Source of the DNA: JBHOQS01 sp042408875
Lineage (GTDB): Bacteria > Chloroflexota > UBA11872 > JBHOQS01
DNA length: 64,000 bases
Assembly: GCA_042408875.1 (NCBI GenBank)
Contig: JBHOQS010000025.1
Coordinates: 118,564 to 182,563 of the forward strand
Direction: 5' to 3'
The notes below the pieces were generated by a model. The model made no database searches. It worked only from the letters and a program-made list of their open reading frames with translations, and was not told where the DNA came from. Both the position numbers and the translations under genes were made by a program. Position 1 is the first letter of the stretch; each line of letters begins with the position of its first letter. Shown here in pieces: positions 17,029-25,385 of the stretch.

Positions 17029-17418
17029 ATGGACGCACTCTATCGTGATTACATCCTCGACCACTACCGGAACCCGCGCAACTACGGGACGCTCGAAGAC
17101 CCGGACCTGTCCTACGAGGACGACAACCCGTTGTGCGGGGACCGCGTACGCATGGACTTTAAGATCCGTGACGGGCGCATCGCCCAGGTGCGGTTCTCTG
17201 GCAAGGGATGCGCCATCAGCCAGGCATCGGCGTCCATGCTGACCGAGATGGTCGAGGGCAAGCCGCTGGAGGAAGTGAAGCAGATCGGCAAGGAGGATGT
17301 CCTGGAGAACCTGGGCATTCCCATCAGCCCGGCGCGCCTCAAGTGCGCCCTCCTAGCGCTGAAAGTGCTGAAGGCGGGCGTCTATGGTATCAAGGGCTGG
17401 CCGGGGGAGGAAGGGTAA
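17029..17418 (+). CDS. sufU: SufU-type sulfur transfer protein
   Basis: 129 residues with the SufU/IscU fold. Conserved ligands: Cys36 and Asp38 in NPLCGD, Cys61 in GKGCAIS and Cys106 in RLKCALLA. The insertion between the second and third Cys (GKPLEEVKQIGK) marks SufU rather than IscU. In Gram-positive-type Suf systems SufU is zinc-bound and accepts sulfur from SufS. The start is 13 bp after sufS, and the longer open frame upstream lies inside sufS and is rejected. Confidence 0.93.
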   Translation: MDALYRDYILDHYRNPRNYGTLEDPDLSYEDDNPLCGDRVRMDFKIRDGRIAQVRFSGKGCAISQASASMLTEMVEGKPLEEVKQIGKEDVLENLGIPISPARLKCALLALKVLKAGVYGIKGWPGEEG

Positions 17419-17745
17419 GTGGCCGCATGGGTGTGCGTGGCCCGCACAGATGAGGTCGAGCCCGGTGCCGCGAAGAGGGTCGAGGTGGATGGCGAGGAGA
17501 TCGCGATCGTGAACATCCATGGCGAGTTCTACGCTATCAGCGATATCTGCTCGCACGAGTACGCCTCGCTCTCAGAGGGCTGGGTAGACGAAGAAGACGA
17601 GACCATCGAGTGCCCGCTCCACGGCTCGCGGTTTAGTGTCAAGACCGGCGAGGTGCTGTCGCTGCCGGCCGTCTACCCGATCAAGACCTACGAACTCAAG
17701 GTCGAAGACGGGGACATCTACGTGAAGATAGACGCATTGGAGTAG
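17419..17745 (+). CDS. Rieske [2Fe-2S] ferredoxin
   Basis: 108 residues, GTG start immediately after the sufU stop codon, so translation is surely coupled. The cluster ligands are Cys44 and His46 (CSH) and Cys65 and His68 (CPLH). The fold matches soluble Rieske ferredoxins of the NirD/BphF type. In a suf operon it may carry electrons for cluster assembly, or it may be a client that benefits from local cluster supply. Its reductase is not in the operon; the FAD oxidoreductase at 3535 is one candidate. Confidence 0.9.
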   Translation: MAAWVCVARTDEVEPGAAKRVEVDGEEIAIVNIHGEFYAISDICSHEYASLSEGWVDEEDETIECPLHGSRFSVKTGEVLSLPAVYPIKTYELKVEDGDIYVKIDALE

Positions 17746-17854
17746 GCCTGTGACGCGCCGGCACGTTAGCGCAGGCGGCACAGTGCACAGCAGGCAAACA
17801 CCATACAGAGATAGCAAGGCGACAGACAGCAAGGCAACGGAGGAGAGGGATCTA

Positions 17855-18271
17855 ATGGATCTGTTCCGACGAGCCTTCGGGGACCGCGAAAGTGAGGCGA
17901 GCATCGAAGAGACCTCTGCCCCGGCGCAGAGCGAGCCCCAGGTGAGCGCGCCGGCCAGCGGAGCGCCTACGGAAGAGGCTATCCTGGAGGCGCTGAAGGA
18001 GATCTATGACCCCGAGATCGGCATCAACATCGTGGACCTGGGCCTGATCTACGGGCTGGATATCTCGCCCGAGGGCAAGGTCAAAGTCACCATGACCTTG
18101 ACCACGCCGGCCTGTCCGATCGGGCCGATCATTCGCAGCCAGGTCCGCGAGGTACTGACTCGCCGCGTGCCGGGGGTGAAGGAGACCGAGGTCAACCTGG
18201 TGTGGAGCCCGCCCTGGACCCCGGCGATGATGTCGGAGGACGCCAAGGCAGAGCTTGGGCTAGGGTTCTGA
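17855..18271 (+). CDS. sufT: SufT / MIP18 family (DUF59) Fe-S maturation protein
   Basis: 138 residues. ATG at 17855 is chosen because GGAGGAGAGG lies just upstream; the open frame begins at 17750 but that part is low-complexity. The N-terminal ~45 residues are an acidic, Ala/Pro-rich tail. The DUF59 domain follows: EEAILEALKEIYDPEIGIN, VDLGLIYGL and TTPACPIGP with the conserved Cys. SufT proteins help move clusters to target enzymes. Last gene of the apparent suf operon. Confidence 0.9.
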   Translation: MDLFRRAFGDRESEASIEETSAPAQSEPQVSAPASGAPTEEAILEALKEIYDPEIGINIVDLGLIYGLDISPEGKVKVTMTLTTPACPIGPIIRSQVREVLTRRVPGVKETEVNLVWSPPWTPAMMSEDAKAELGLGF

Positions 18272-18503
18272 TACCTGTTCTGATACATAATAGTGCATAA
18301 TAGTGCATACCGCGTAGTATGTACTGCGTAACTACCCGACCCGTCACAGCATGACGTGCCCGGTCCTCACGATATTGCGCTGACACGGCGCCTACACAGT
18401 GCCTCGATGGGATCGATGAGTTTACGTAGTGCGCAGTACTGCATTACGCAGCACAGAGTACGCAGCACAGAGTACGCAGTAGACAGTAGCAGTGGTTCGG
18501 ACT
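18272..18503. repeat. Low-complexity intergenic tract with short repeats and inverted arms
   Basis: It holds two copies of CATAATAGTG (around 18286-18305) and the 14-bp unit ACGCAGCACAGAGT twice (18446-18459, 18460-18473). TACTGCGTAA at 18322-18331 and TTACGCAGCA at 18444-18453 are near-inverse arms also found as a pair at 24400-24497. No gene is seen. Confidence 0.65.
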
Positions 18504-19673
18504 ATGCGCCGCGTCTATCTCGATCATGCTGCCACGACCCCGCTGCATCCGGCGGTAGTCGAGGCGATGCTGCCGTACTTCCGGGAGCGCTTCGGCAACG
18601 CGTCGAGCGTGCATGCCTGGGGCCGCGAGGCGCGCGAGGCGGTCGAGGCCGCGCGCGAGCAGGTGGCGCGGCTGATCGGTGCGCAGCCGGACGAGATCAC
18701 CTTCACCAGCGGCGCGACCGAGAGCGACAACCTGGCCATCCTCGGTGTGGCCCGCGAGCAGCGGGAGGCGCGCGGCCGGGACCATGTCATCACGAGCGCC
18801 ATCGAGCACCACGCCGTGCTCCATGCCTGCGAGGCCTTGCAGCACGACGGCTTCGAGGTCACCGTGCTGCCGGTGGACCAGTATGGCCTGGTCGATCCCG
18901 ACGACGTGCGCCGGGCGATCACACCGCGCACAGCGTTAGTGACCATTATGTATGCTAACAACGAAGTCGGCACGATCGAGCCGGTGGCCGAGATCGGCCA
19001 ACTGTGCCGCACGGCAGGGGTGCTCTTCCATACCGACGCCGTCCAGGCTGCCGGCCACATCCCCTGCCGTGTCGATGAGCTCCACTGTGATCTCCTCTCC
19101 CTCACGGCGCACAAGATGTACGGGCCGAAAGGCACGGGCGCCCTGTACGTGCGCCGCGGCGTGCAGCTGCGCCCGCTCCAGTACGGCGGCGGGCACGAGT
19201 TCGGACGCCGCCCCGGCACCGAGAACGTTGCCGGCATCGTGGGGCTGGGCAAGGCGGCTGAGCTGGCCGCCCAGGAGATGGCTGCCGAGGCAGAACGGCA
19301 GCGCGCCCTGCGCGACCGTTTCATCGCCCAGGTGTTCGAGCGCATCGCAGACGTGCGCCTCAACGGGCATCCGGTGCAGCGGCTGCCCAATAACATCAAC
19401 TTAAGCTTCGCCGGTGTCGAGGGTGAGTCGATGCTGCTGAACCTCGACCTGGCCGGCATCGCCTGCTCTACCGGCTCGGCCTGTTCGTCTGGTACCACTG
19501 AGCCCTCGCACGTGCTGCAGGCCCTGGGCGTGCCGTACGAAGTCATCCGCGGCTCGCTGCGCTTCACCCTCGGCCGCGACACCACTGCCGACGAGCTGGA
19601 CTACACCCTCGAGACCCTAGTCGAGGTCGTCGAGCGCCTGCGTGCCCTCTCACCTCTGACCGCCTCGGCCTGA
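18504..19673 (+). CDS. iscS: Cysteine desulfurase, IscS/NifS type (class I)
   Basis: About 389 residues. MRRVYLDHAATTPLHP opens the protein; FTSGATESDNLA and the PLP lysine in TAHKMYGPKG follow. The catalytic Cys is in CSTGSACSSG near residue 325 on the long loop typical of class I enzymes, which can pass sulfur directly to acceptors. With SufS upstream the cell has two desulfurases; this one may feed tRNA thiolation or molybdenum cofactor synthesis. A GTG at 18492 is an alternative start. It is separated from sufT by a repeat-rich gap and may have its own promoter. Confidence 0.94.
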   Translation: MRRVYLDHAATTPLHPAVVEAMLPYFRERFGNASSVHAWGREAREAVEAAREQVARLIGAQPDEITFTSGATESDNLAILGVAREQREARGRDHVITSAIEHHAVLHACEALQHDGFEVTVLPVDQYGLVDPDDVRRAITPRTALVTIMYANNEVGTIEPVAEIGQLCRTAGVLFHTDAVQAAGHIPCRVDELHCDLLSLTAHKMYGPKGTGALYVRRGVQLRPLQYGGGHEFGRRPGTENVAGIVGLGKAAELAAQEMAAEAERQRALRDRFIAQVFERIADVRLNGHPVQRLPNNINLSFAGVEGESMLLNLDLAGIACSTGSACSSGTTEPSHVLQALGVPYEVIRGSLRFTLGRDTTADELDYTLETLVEVVERLRALSPLTASA

Positions 19674-19998
19674 CGAGCAGCGTTCGGCTCGTGCCCGAAA
19701 CTGCGCCGGCCGGTCTGCTGCCTCTGCTCGGCGCGAGAACTGGTTCCTCCTGGCCATTACAGGCTACTGCACTGAGGCCATGTGCGGCTCTACAATTGAC
19801 CCGGCCGCAGGCCCGCAGGCCTCGGGGCGCGCCTAGCAGGCAGTCAGCCGCTGTGAGTTCCTGATAAGGAACTCTGCGGCCAGCTGCTCGTATGTGGCTA
19901 GCTATTCGTATGTGGACTAGGTAGATTGAATATTAAATGCTGCGTGCCGAATACGTCTTGCTCACGCAGCGTACGTCACGGCAAGCTAAGGAGCATCA
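19674..19998. other. Intergenic region with a small hairpin
   Basis: No gene seen. GAGTTCC (19855-19861) and GGAACTC (19868-19874) form a 7-bp stem with a 6-base loop but no T-run. A TCGTATGTGG-type decamer is repeated just after it (around 19890-19915). The last 60 bases are AT-rich and could hold the promoter of the methyltransferase gene. Confidence 0.5.
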
Positions 19999-20874
19999 GT
20001 GCCGCCGCCGTCGCCGACGACCTTAGTGCAAGCGTGTGGAGCGCATAGCCTCTCTTCATTGGAGCTACACCGTTACTACGACCAGCTTTTCCACCTGCCC
20101 TACGGCTGCCACTATGATCCAGGCAACCGGCTGGCGCGGCGGCACGTGCTCTCCTGTGTGCATGCCGCGGACCTGGCGCTGCCAGGCGCGATCGTGGATG
20201 CCGGCTCCGGCGTGGCCGATCTGGTGCAGCCGCTGGTGGCACGAGGCGTTTGGCCAGAGCGCATCGTGCTGGTGGAGTACGCCTGGCGGACGCTTCAGCT
20301 CGGCCGGCGCTGGCTGGAGAACGCCGGCGGCGCGCTCGACCGCGTGCAGCATATTCAAGGCGACGCAGCGCACCTGCCGCTGCGGGATGGCGCGGCTGCC
20401 GTCCTGTTCTGCCGTGAAGTGCTCGAGCACCTGCCGGACGATTGTACAGCACTGCGCGAGTTCTGGCGAGCGGTCCGGCCCGGTGGCCTGCTCGTGCTGA
20501 CGGTGCCGTGTGAGCGCCAGCCAAACCCCCGCTGGGGACACCTGCGCTGCTACAGCCTGGAGACGCTCTGCCGGCGGCTGGGCGACACAGGGGCGTGGCG
20601 GATCGAGGTAGCGACCAATTTTGGCCGTGTGGCCAGCCTGCTCTGGGGCCGTCCCAAGTATGCGCTCTACGCATCCTGGCTCGTGCTCACCGGCAGGGCG
20701 CGGGCGCGCCTCCAGGGGCAGCAGGTGCCGTCGTACTATGCCACCTCGCTGCACCGCCGCCTGGTCATGCCGCTCTTCGATCGCCTGCTTGCCACGCTCG
20801 CGCCGGCCGACCGCGCGGCACGCCCGCTGCCCCCCACGAACCTGCTGGTGGCCGCACGCCGACTGCCAGAGTAA
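19999..20874 (+). CDS. Class I SAM-dependent methyltransferase
   Basis: 291 residues with GTG start preceded by AAGGAG. The SAM-binding motif I is AIVDAGSGVADLV (~63-75). Motif II-like acid residue is in IVLVEYAW, and GDAAHLPLRDGAAAVLFC with VLEHLPDD gives motifs III and IV; RPGGLLVLTVP is motif VI. The family is the UbiE/COQ5-like small-molecule group, but the C-terminal ~100 residues are distinct and the substrate cannot be named. It converges on the next gene with only two bases between the stops. Confidence 0.8.
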   Translation: MPPPSPTTLVQACGAHSLSSLELHRYYDQLFHLPYGCHYDPGNRLARRHVLSCVHAADLALPGAIVDAGSGVADLVQPLVARGVWPERIVLVEYAWRTLQLGRRWLENAGGALDRVQHIQGDAAHLPLRDGAAAVLFCREVLEHLPDDCTALREFWRAVRPGGLLVLTVPCERQPNPRWGHLRCYSLETLCRRLGDTGAWRIEVATNFGRVASLLWGRPKYALYASWLVLTGRARARLQGQQVPSYYATSLHRRLVMPLFDRLLATLAPADRAARPLPPTNLLVAARRLPE

Positions 20875-20876
20875 GG

Positions 20877-21260
20877 CTACACCGCCGGGCGGAGGGAAGC
20901 CTCTGGCTCCACGGGCCGGTCAGCGGCGCGGGCGCTCACCGGCTCGACGTACTCGAAGTGGCGGGCGCGCGGGTTCAGTCGTGGCTCGATCCAGCGCACC
21001 CGCTCCGGGTGGGCGAAGAAGCTACCGAGCACCATGCGGCACTCCCGCTGCGAGAGCCGGCGCTCAGGGTGGGAGATGCACAGGTGATAGTGCCGCTGCC
21101 CGCGCTGGTAGCTGGAGGTCAGGATGATGCGCGTGCCGTCCGGCAGTTCGCAGGTATGACGCGGGTCCGGCAGCCGCCATAGCGTGGGATAGACCGGCCG
21201 GCGCTCCGCCTCCTGCCGCAGCCGTGCCGCCACCTCTGTAAGCAGAGACTGCTTCACCAT
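20877..21260 (-). CDS. Small conserved-looking protein of unknown function
   Basis: 127 residues, mixed charge and soluble, with no recognised domain. The middle part (HTCELPDGTRIILTSSYQRG, HYHLCISHPERRLS) looks like an antiparallel sheet, and residues ~72-95 form a helix. GAGGAGAGAGGG lies before the ATG. Its upstream region has a consensus minus-strand promoter and a LexA-like palindrome (21316-21372), suggesting induction by DNA damage or another repressor-released signal. Function is unknown. Confidence 0.65.
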   Translation of the reverse strand: MVKQSLLTEVAARLRQEAERRPVYPTLWRLPDPRHTCELPDGTRIILTSSYQRGQRHYHLCISHPERRLSQRECRMVLGSFFAHPERVRWIEPRLNPRARHFEYVEPVSARAADRPVEPEASLRPAV

Positions 21261-21315
21261 GGCTGCCCTCTCTCCTCATCGTCTGTACAGAGCGCGAAAT
21301 CTGCGCAGAGCTTGA

Positions 21316-21333
21316 ATAGAAAATATGTTCTAT
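21316..21333. promoter_or_regulatory. LexA-like palindromic operator
   Basis: ATAGAA and TTCTAT flank AATATG. On the minus strand the core reads GAACATATTTTC, one base from the GAAC-N4-GTTC pattern of Gram-positive-type LexA boxes. It lies right after the predicted transcription start, a usual repressor position. Confidence 0.55.
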
Positions 21334-21343
21334 CCTCGGGCCT

Positions 21344-21372
21344 ATTAAACACCACCCCTGCGTATCTGTCAA
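21344..21372 (-). promoter_or_regulatory. Consensus sigma-70 promoter for the 127-residue protein
   Basis: Read on the minus strand, TTGACA (21372-21367) and TTTAAT (21349-21344) are exactly 17 bp apart. The transcription start is expected near 21337. Confidence 0.7.
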
Positions 21373-21694
21373 GTCTGCCCCCGCCGTAGCGGCACCTGAG
21401 AGCGGCTTCAGGGCCAGCTCTCCCGGACGCGCCGCACAACTGCGCACCCGGCAAACTCTGTGCGCCGGAGCTGTGGAGTCACCGCACGCTGTCTTCCTAT
21501 ACTCCCGCCTAGAGGGGCGATACCGCGCCGGTCATGTTCAGTACAGTCCTTACCTCATAGTCCTTACCCAAATCTATACCCAACTCTACATCTATCAAAT
21601 CTATACCAAACTCTATGGACTAGACACTGTAGCTCAAGACATACAGCATATGAACAGCATACATACAACAGCATACAAGGGAGGAACCGCACCC

Positions 21695-22549
21695 ATGGAC
21701 CAGACCATCGAGAAGATCGCTCTGGCCGCGCAGGCCAAGGCAGCCGGGCTGCGGCGGGATCCGCTGGGGTTCTTCGTGCTGAGCATGCTGGCAGGCATCT
21801 ACGTGGGCTTCGGCATCGTCCTGATCTTCGCTATCGGGGCGCCCCTGGCCGCGGCCGGCTCTCCGCTGACCAAGGCCGTGATGGGCGCGGCCTTCGGCAT
21901 CGCGCTCAGCCTGGTGATCTTCGCTGGTTCAGAGCTGTTTACCGGCAATCACCTGTTCCTCACGCTGGGCACGCTAGCCGGACGCTCACGCCTCTCCGAC
22001 CTGGCCCTGGTGTGGGGCTGGTGCTTCCTGGGCAACCTGGCCGGCTCGCTTCTGCTGGCGTGGCTGGTCGCCCAGGCCGGCGTGTTCGGGGCCGAGCCAC
22101 AGCGCAGCTTCGTACTCCAGGTAGCCGCGACGAAGATGACCCTGCCCTTCTGGACGCTCTTCGTACGTGGGGTGCTGTGCAACTGGCTGGTCTGCCTGGC
22201 CGTGTGGATGGCTCAGCGCACGCAGAGCGAGGCCGCTAGGCTGGTGCTGATCTTCTGGTGTCTCTTCGCCTTCATTGGGGCGGGCTTCGAGCATAGCGTG
22301 GCGAACATGTCGCTGCTTGGCATCGCCCTGTTCCTGCCACATGATGCGGCGGTGTCGTGGACAGGCTACCTGGCTAATCTGCTGCCGGTCACCCTGGGGA
22401 ACATCGTCGGCGGGGCCGGCTGCGTGGCGGGGCTCTACTGGCTGGCGAACCCGGTCAAGCGGCTCGCCCAGGCTGGATCGCCTGCGCCGGTAGAGCCAGC
22501 CCGAGCGCTTCAGCCGCCGCTACCCGTAGCCGGGACGGAGCCGGCGTAG
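21695..22549 (+). CDS. Formate/nitrite transporter family protein (NirC-like)
   Basis: 284 residues with six to seven membrane helices. FNT family segments are seen: the N-terminal helix LGFFVLSMLAGIYVGFG, then FAGSELFTGNH with the conserved selectivity-region residues, the NWLVCLAVWMA helix and FEHSVANM, where the conserved His of the pore sits. FNT channels move nitrite, formate or similar small anions across the inner membrane. The gene directly downstream encodes a nitrite/sulfite reductase, so nitrite uptake is the most likely task. AAGGGAGG precedes the ATG. Confidence 0.92.
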   Translation: MDQTIEKIALAAQAKAAGLRRDPLGFFVLSMLAGIYVGFGIVLIFAIGAPLAAAGSPLTKAVMGAAFGIALSLVIFAGSELFTGNHLFLTLGTLAGRSRLSDLALVWGWCFLGNLAGSLLLAWLVAQAGVFGAEPQRSFVLQVAATKMTLPFWTLFVRGVLCNWLVCLAVWMAQRTQSEAARLVLIFWCLFAFIGAGFEHSVANMSLLGIALFLPHDAAVSWTGYLANLLPVTLGNIVGGAGCVAGLYWLANPVKRLAQAGSPAPVEPARALQPPLPVAGTEPA

Positions 22550-22740
22550 CCGTCCGTCCTTCGCCTGCAGCGCGCGAGAGCGAGCCGGTCTGGGGTCTAT
22601 CAGACGCTTCTGCTGCGGGCCCCTCTGGAGCCCCAGACTGGCAAGGGCCAGGATAGGGGAATACTCCCGGCCCGGCAGCTCTGTCACACAACACGCAATA
22701 CTCACACGCACCATGCATACGTGACGTGAGGGAGATAGAC

Positions 22741-24366
22741 ATGCCGAATAAGTTCGAGGAGCTGAAGAAAGCGAAGCATCCCCTGGATGTGTTGCCCGAC
22801 CTGCATCGCTATGCGCGGGAGGGCTGGGAGGCGATCACCGATGACGACAAAGAGCGCCTGAAATGGTACGGCGTGTTCTTCCGCAAGCGGACGCCGGGTC
22901 ACTTCATGATGCGCATCCGCATCCCCAACGGCATCGCCACCAGCGCCCAGGTTCGCGAGCTCGTGCACATCACGCGGGACTACGGCCGCGAGGTGATCGA
23001 TCTCACCACCCGCCAGCAGGTGCAGTTGCGCTGGATGTGCATCGAGGACATCCCCGCCATCCTCGACCGGCTGGCTGCGGTCGGGCTCACCTCCATGCAG
23101 ACCGGCATGGATAACGTCCGCAATGTCGTTGGCTGTCCACTAGCCGGCCTAACGCTGTATGAGCTGTTCGACGCCTCGCCTGTGGTGCGCGCCTATACCG
23201 AGCGAATCCTGGGTGATCGCGTGCTGTCCGACCTGCCACGCAAGTTCAATGTCACCATCACTGGCTGCCTGGAGAACTGCACGCATGCCGAGACCCAGGA
23301 TATCGCCCTGACGCCGGCGACGAAGCTGATCGCCGGCACAGCGCAGCCCGGCTTTAACGTGCGCATTGGTGGGAAGATGGGCTCCGGCGGTATGACGGTC
23401 GCTACACCGTTGAATGTCTTTGTGACCTTCGAGGAGGCGGCCGAGCTCTGCACGCAGATCACGCTGCTGTTTGCCGAGCACGGTCCCCGGGAGGCCCGAG
23501 CGCGGGCGCGACTGGCCTTCCTGGTCGAGGAGTGGGGCATCGAGCGCATCCGTGCGGAGCTTGAGCGCCGGATGGGCCAGCCGCTGCTGTCGGCTGGACA
23601 GGACATGCGCGGCCGGCATCAGGCCGACCACATTGGCATTGTGCCGCAGAAGGATGCCGGACTCTACGCGGTCGGTCTGTGCGTACCAGTAGGGCGCACG
23701 TCCGCGGCACAGCTTGAGGAGCTGGCCCGCCTGGCCGACCAGTACGGCAGCGGTGAGGTGCGCTTCACCGTGGGGCAGAACGTGCTGCTGGTGAACGTGC
23801 CGGACCACCTGCTTCCAGCGCTCCTGGACGAGCCCTTACTGCGGGAGCTGCGTCCTGATCCCACGCCGGCGATGCGCGGCACAGTGAGCTGCGTTGGGAT
23901 CGACTACTGCAACCTGGCCCTGGCTGAGACCAAAGCGCGGGCGCTGGAGGTCGTGCGGCATCTCGAGCGGGCTGTCCTCTTCGCGATGGCGGCTACTGGG
24001 CGCCACAGCGCGCGGCGGAGCATACGGCCGCTGACCATGCACTGGTCCGGCTGTCCGGCCGGGTGCGGCAACCACCAGGCCGCCGACATCGGCCTTTTGG
24101 GTGGTCGCACCCGCATCAATGGCACGGTCGTCGAGACGTTTGATATCTTCGTTGAGGGGCGCACTGGGCCGAACCCGCGCCCGGGCGAGAAGGTCCTGGA
24201 GAACATACCTGCTGACGAACTCCCCGGCATCGTCGAGCAGCTCGTGCATGCTCATGTGCGCGGACAGTCCCTGCGCGAGGCTGCCGCAGATATGGCAGCA
24301 CGACGAGCCGGCAACGCCGTGCCATTCACCCCAGCGACCCCGGCGCAGGTAGCCGGGGCGGGGTAG
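22741..24366 (+). CDS. Ferredoxin-dependent nitrite/sulfite reductase
   Basis: About 541 residues. Two ferredoxin-like half domains and two siroheme/4Fe-4S halves are present: TTRQQVQLRWM early, then GMDNVRNVVGCPLAG, and in the second half CVGIDYC and GCPAGCGNH, giving the C-x5-C and C-x3-C ligand pairs for the coupled siroheme and [4Fe-4S] centre. It reduces nitrite to ammonia or sulfite to sulfide with ferredoxin. The transporter gene upstream favours nitrite. Start at 22741 has GAGGGAG upstream. No NAD(P)H flavin domain is fused. Confidence 0.92.
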   Translation: MPNKFEELKKAKHPLDVLPDLHRYAREGWEAITDDDKERLKWYGVFFRKRTPGHFMMRIRIPNGIATSAQVRELVHITRDYGREVIDLTTRQQVQLRWMCIEDIPAILDRLAAVGLTSMQTGMDNVRNVVGCPLAGLTLYELFDASPVVRAYTERILGDRVLSDLPRKFNVTITGCLENCTHAETQDIALTPATKLIAGTAQPGFNVRIGGKMGSGGMTVATPLNVFVTFEEAAELCTQITLLFAEHGPREARARARLAFLVEEWGIERIRAELERRMGQPLLSAGQDMRGRHQADHIGIVPQKDAGLYAVGLCVPVGRTSAAQLEELARLADQYGSGEVRFTVGQNVLLVNVPDHLLPALLDEPLLRELRPDPTPAMRGTVSCVGIDYCNLALAETKARALEVVRHLERAVLFAMAATGRHSARRSIRPLTMHWSGCPAGCGNHQAADIGLLGGRTRINGTVVETFDIFVEGRTGPNPRPGEKVLENIPADELPGIVEQLVHAHVRGQSLREAAADMAARRAGNAVPFTPATPAQVAGAG

Positions 24367-24399
24367 GACGGAGGACGTATTATGTAATTATGTAATGCA

Positions 24400-24497
24400 T
24401 ACTGCGTAAGCGCTGTCGGATCCCGCCATTAGGGATAGGAGGGATAGACACTGCTCGCCGGCGAGGTGCGGTGGGGCCTCATACGCATTACGCAGTA
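24400..24497. repeat. Paired inverted arms (TACTGCGTAA / TTACGCAGTA)
   Basis: TACTGCGTAA at 24400-24409 and its exact inverse at 24488-24497 flank 78 bp of noncoding sequence. A near-identical pair of arms is at 18322-18331 and 18444-18453. The right arm overlaps the last codons of the aldo/keto reductase gene. Confidence 0.65.
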
Positions 24498-25372
24498 CGT
24501 ATTCCCGCTGCGCGTTGTAGCGTGGCAGCATCGAAGTACGGTGGCGCACAGGCGGCGATGTTCTCCTCGAGCTCCTGCTCGCGCATGATCCCGGTGACCA
24601 CGGCCGAAACCACCTCGTGCGACAGCACATACTTGAGCGCCGCCTGCGCCGGGCCACCTGCCTGCTGGAACAGGAACGTAAACGGCTCGACCTGCGGCCC
24701 GCCGCGGAAGAGCCGCCCCCCAGCGAAGGGAGTGCGCGCCAGGATGCCGACCCCGCGCGCTTGGGCCAGCGGGAACAACTCTGTTGCTGCCTCCTGCTGC
24801 AACAGATTGAACGGCACCTCGACCACCTGCGCACCACCCTGCTCGATCGCGACGATACCGCCCCGCGCATTGGTCGAGGCGCCATAACATCGGATCTTGC
24901 CCTGGCGCTGGAGCTCTTGCAGACACTCCCAGACCTCCTGGCTAGCCAACGCCTCCTGCGGCGGATCGTGCAAGAGCCACACGTCGATGTAGTCCGTGTT
25001 GAGGCGCCGCAGGCTCAGTTCGAGCGCCCAGCGTAGGTAGGCTGGCGAGTGGTCACGGTCGCAGCCGCTGATCTCCGGCCGCATGCGTACTGCCTGCGCC
25101 CCGTCCAGGCCGACCAGGTAGCCGGCTTTGCTAATGTACACCACATCCTGGCGCCGTCCGTGGAAGGCCACGCTCATCAGCACCTCGCTGCGGCCGTTAC
25201 CATAGACATCGGCCGTGTCGAACGTCGTGATGCCCCGCTCCAGCGCCCGGCGCAGAAGGTTGACGCCGTCATACTGATCGACCTGGCCCCAGAACAGGCC
25301 GCCGATCTCCCAGGTGCCGAAGCAGAGCGCCGAGACGCGCAGCCCCGTCGCCCCGAGTGTACGGTATTCCAT
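24488..25372 (-). CDS. Aldo/keto reductase
   Basis: 294-residue NADPH-dependent oxidoreductase barrel. Catalytic residues are visible: Asp and Tyr in FDTADVYGNGRSE (~51-63), Lys in ISKAG (~80-84) and His in LLHDPP (~134-139). The C-terminal part has the usual cofactor region around TPFAGGRLF and VVTGIMREQELEEN. It starts 13 bp after the stop of the next gene and is probably co-transcribed with it, suggesting sugar metabolism. The substrate is not known. Confidence 0.92.
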   Translation of the reverse strand: MEYRTLGATGLRVSALCFGTWEIGGLFWGQVDQYDGVNLLRRALERGITTFDTADVYGNGRSEVLMSVAFHGRRQDVVYISKAGYLVGLDGAQAVRMRPEISGCDRDHSPAYLRWALELSLRRLNTDYIDVWLLHDPPQEALASQEVWECLQELQRQGKIRCYGASTNARGGIVAIEQGGAQVVEVPFNLLQQEAATELFPLAQARGVGILARTPFAGGRLFRGGPQVEPFTFLFQQAGGPAQAALKYVLSHEVVSAVVTGIMREQELEENIAACAPPYFDAATLQRAAGIRTA

Positions 25373-25385
25373 GGCTCTTCCTCCG

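Larger units (their letters stand above)
21261..21694. other. Divergent intergenic region with promoter, operator and AT-rich repeats
   Basis: The left half carries the minus-strand promoter and palindrome described separately. The right half (about 21540-21670) is built of degenerate short repeats such as CTATAC, AACTCTA and AGTCCTTAC and encodes nothing convincing. An open frame through it in phase with the transporter gene is rejected because the transporter start at 21695 has its own ribosome binding site. Confidence 0.6.

Noticed and set aside
21473..21694. Upstream extension of the nitrite transporter
   Set aside because: It is encoded by low-complexity AT-rich repeats, and AAGGGAGG marks the start at 21695.
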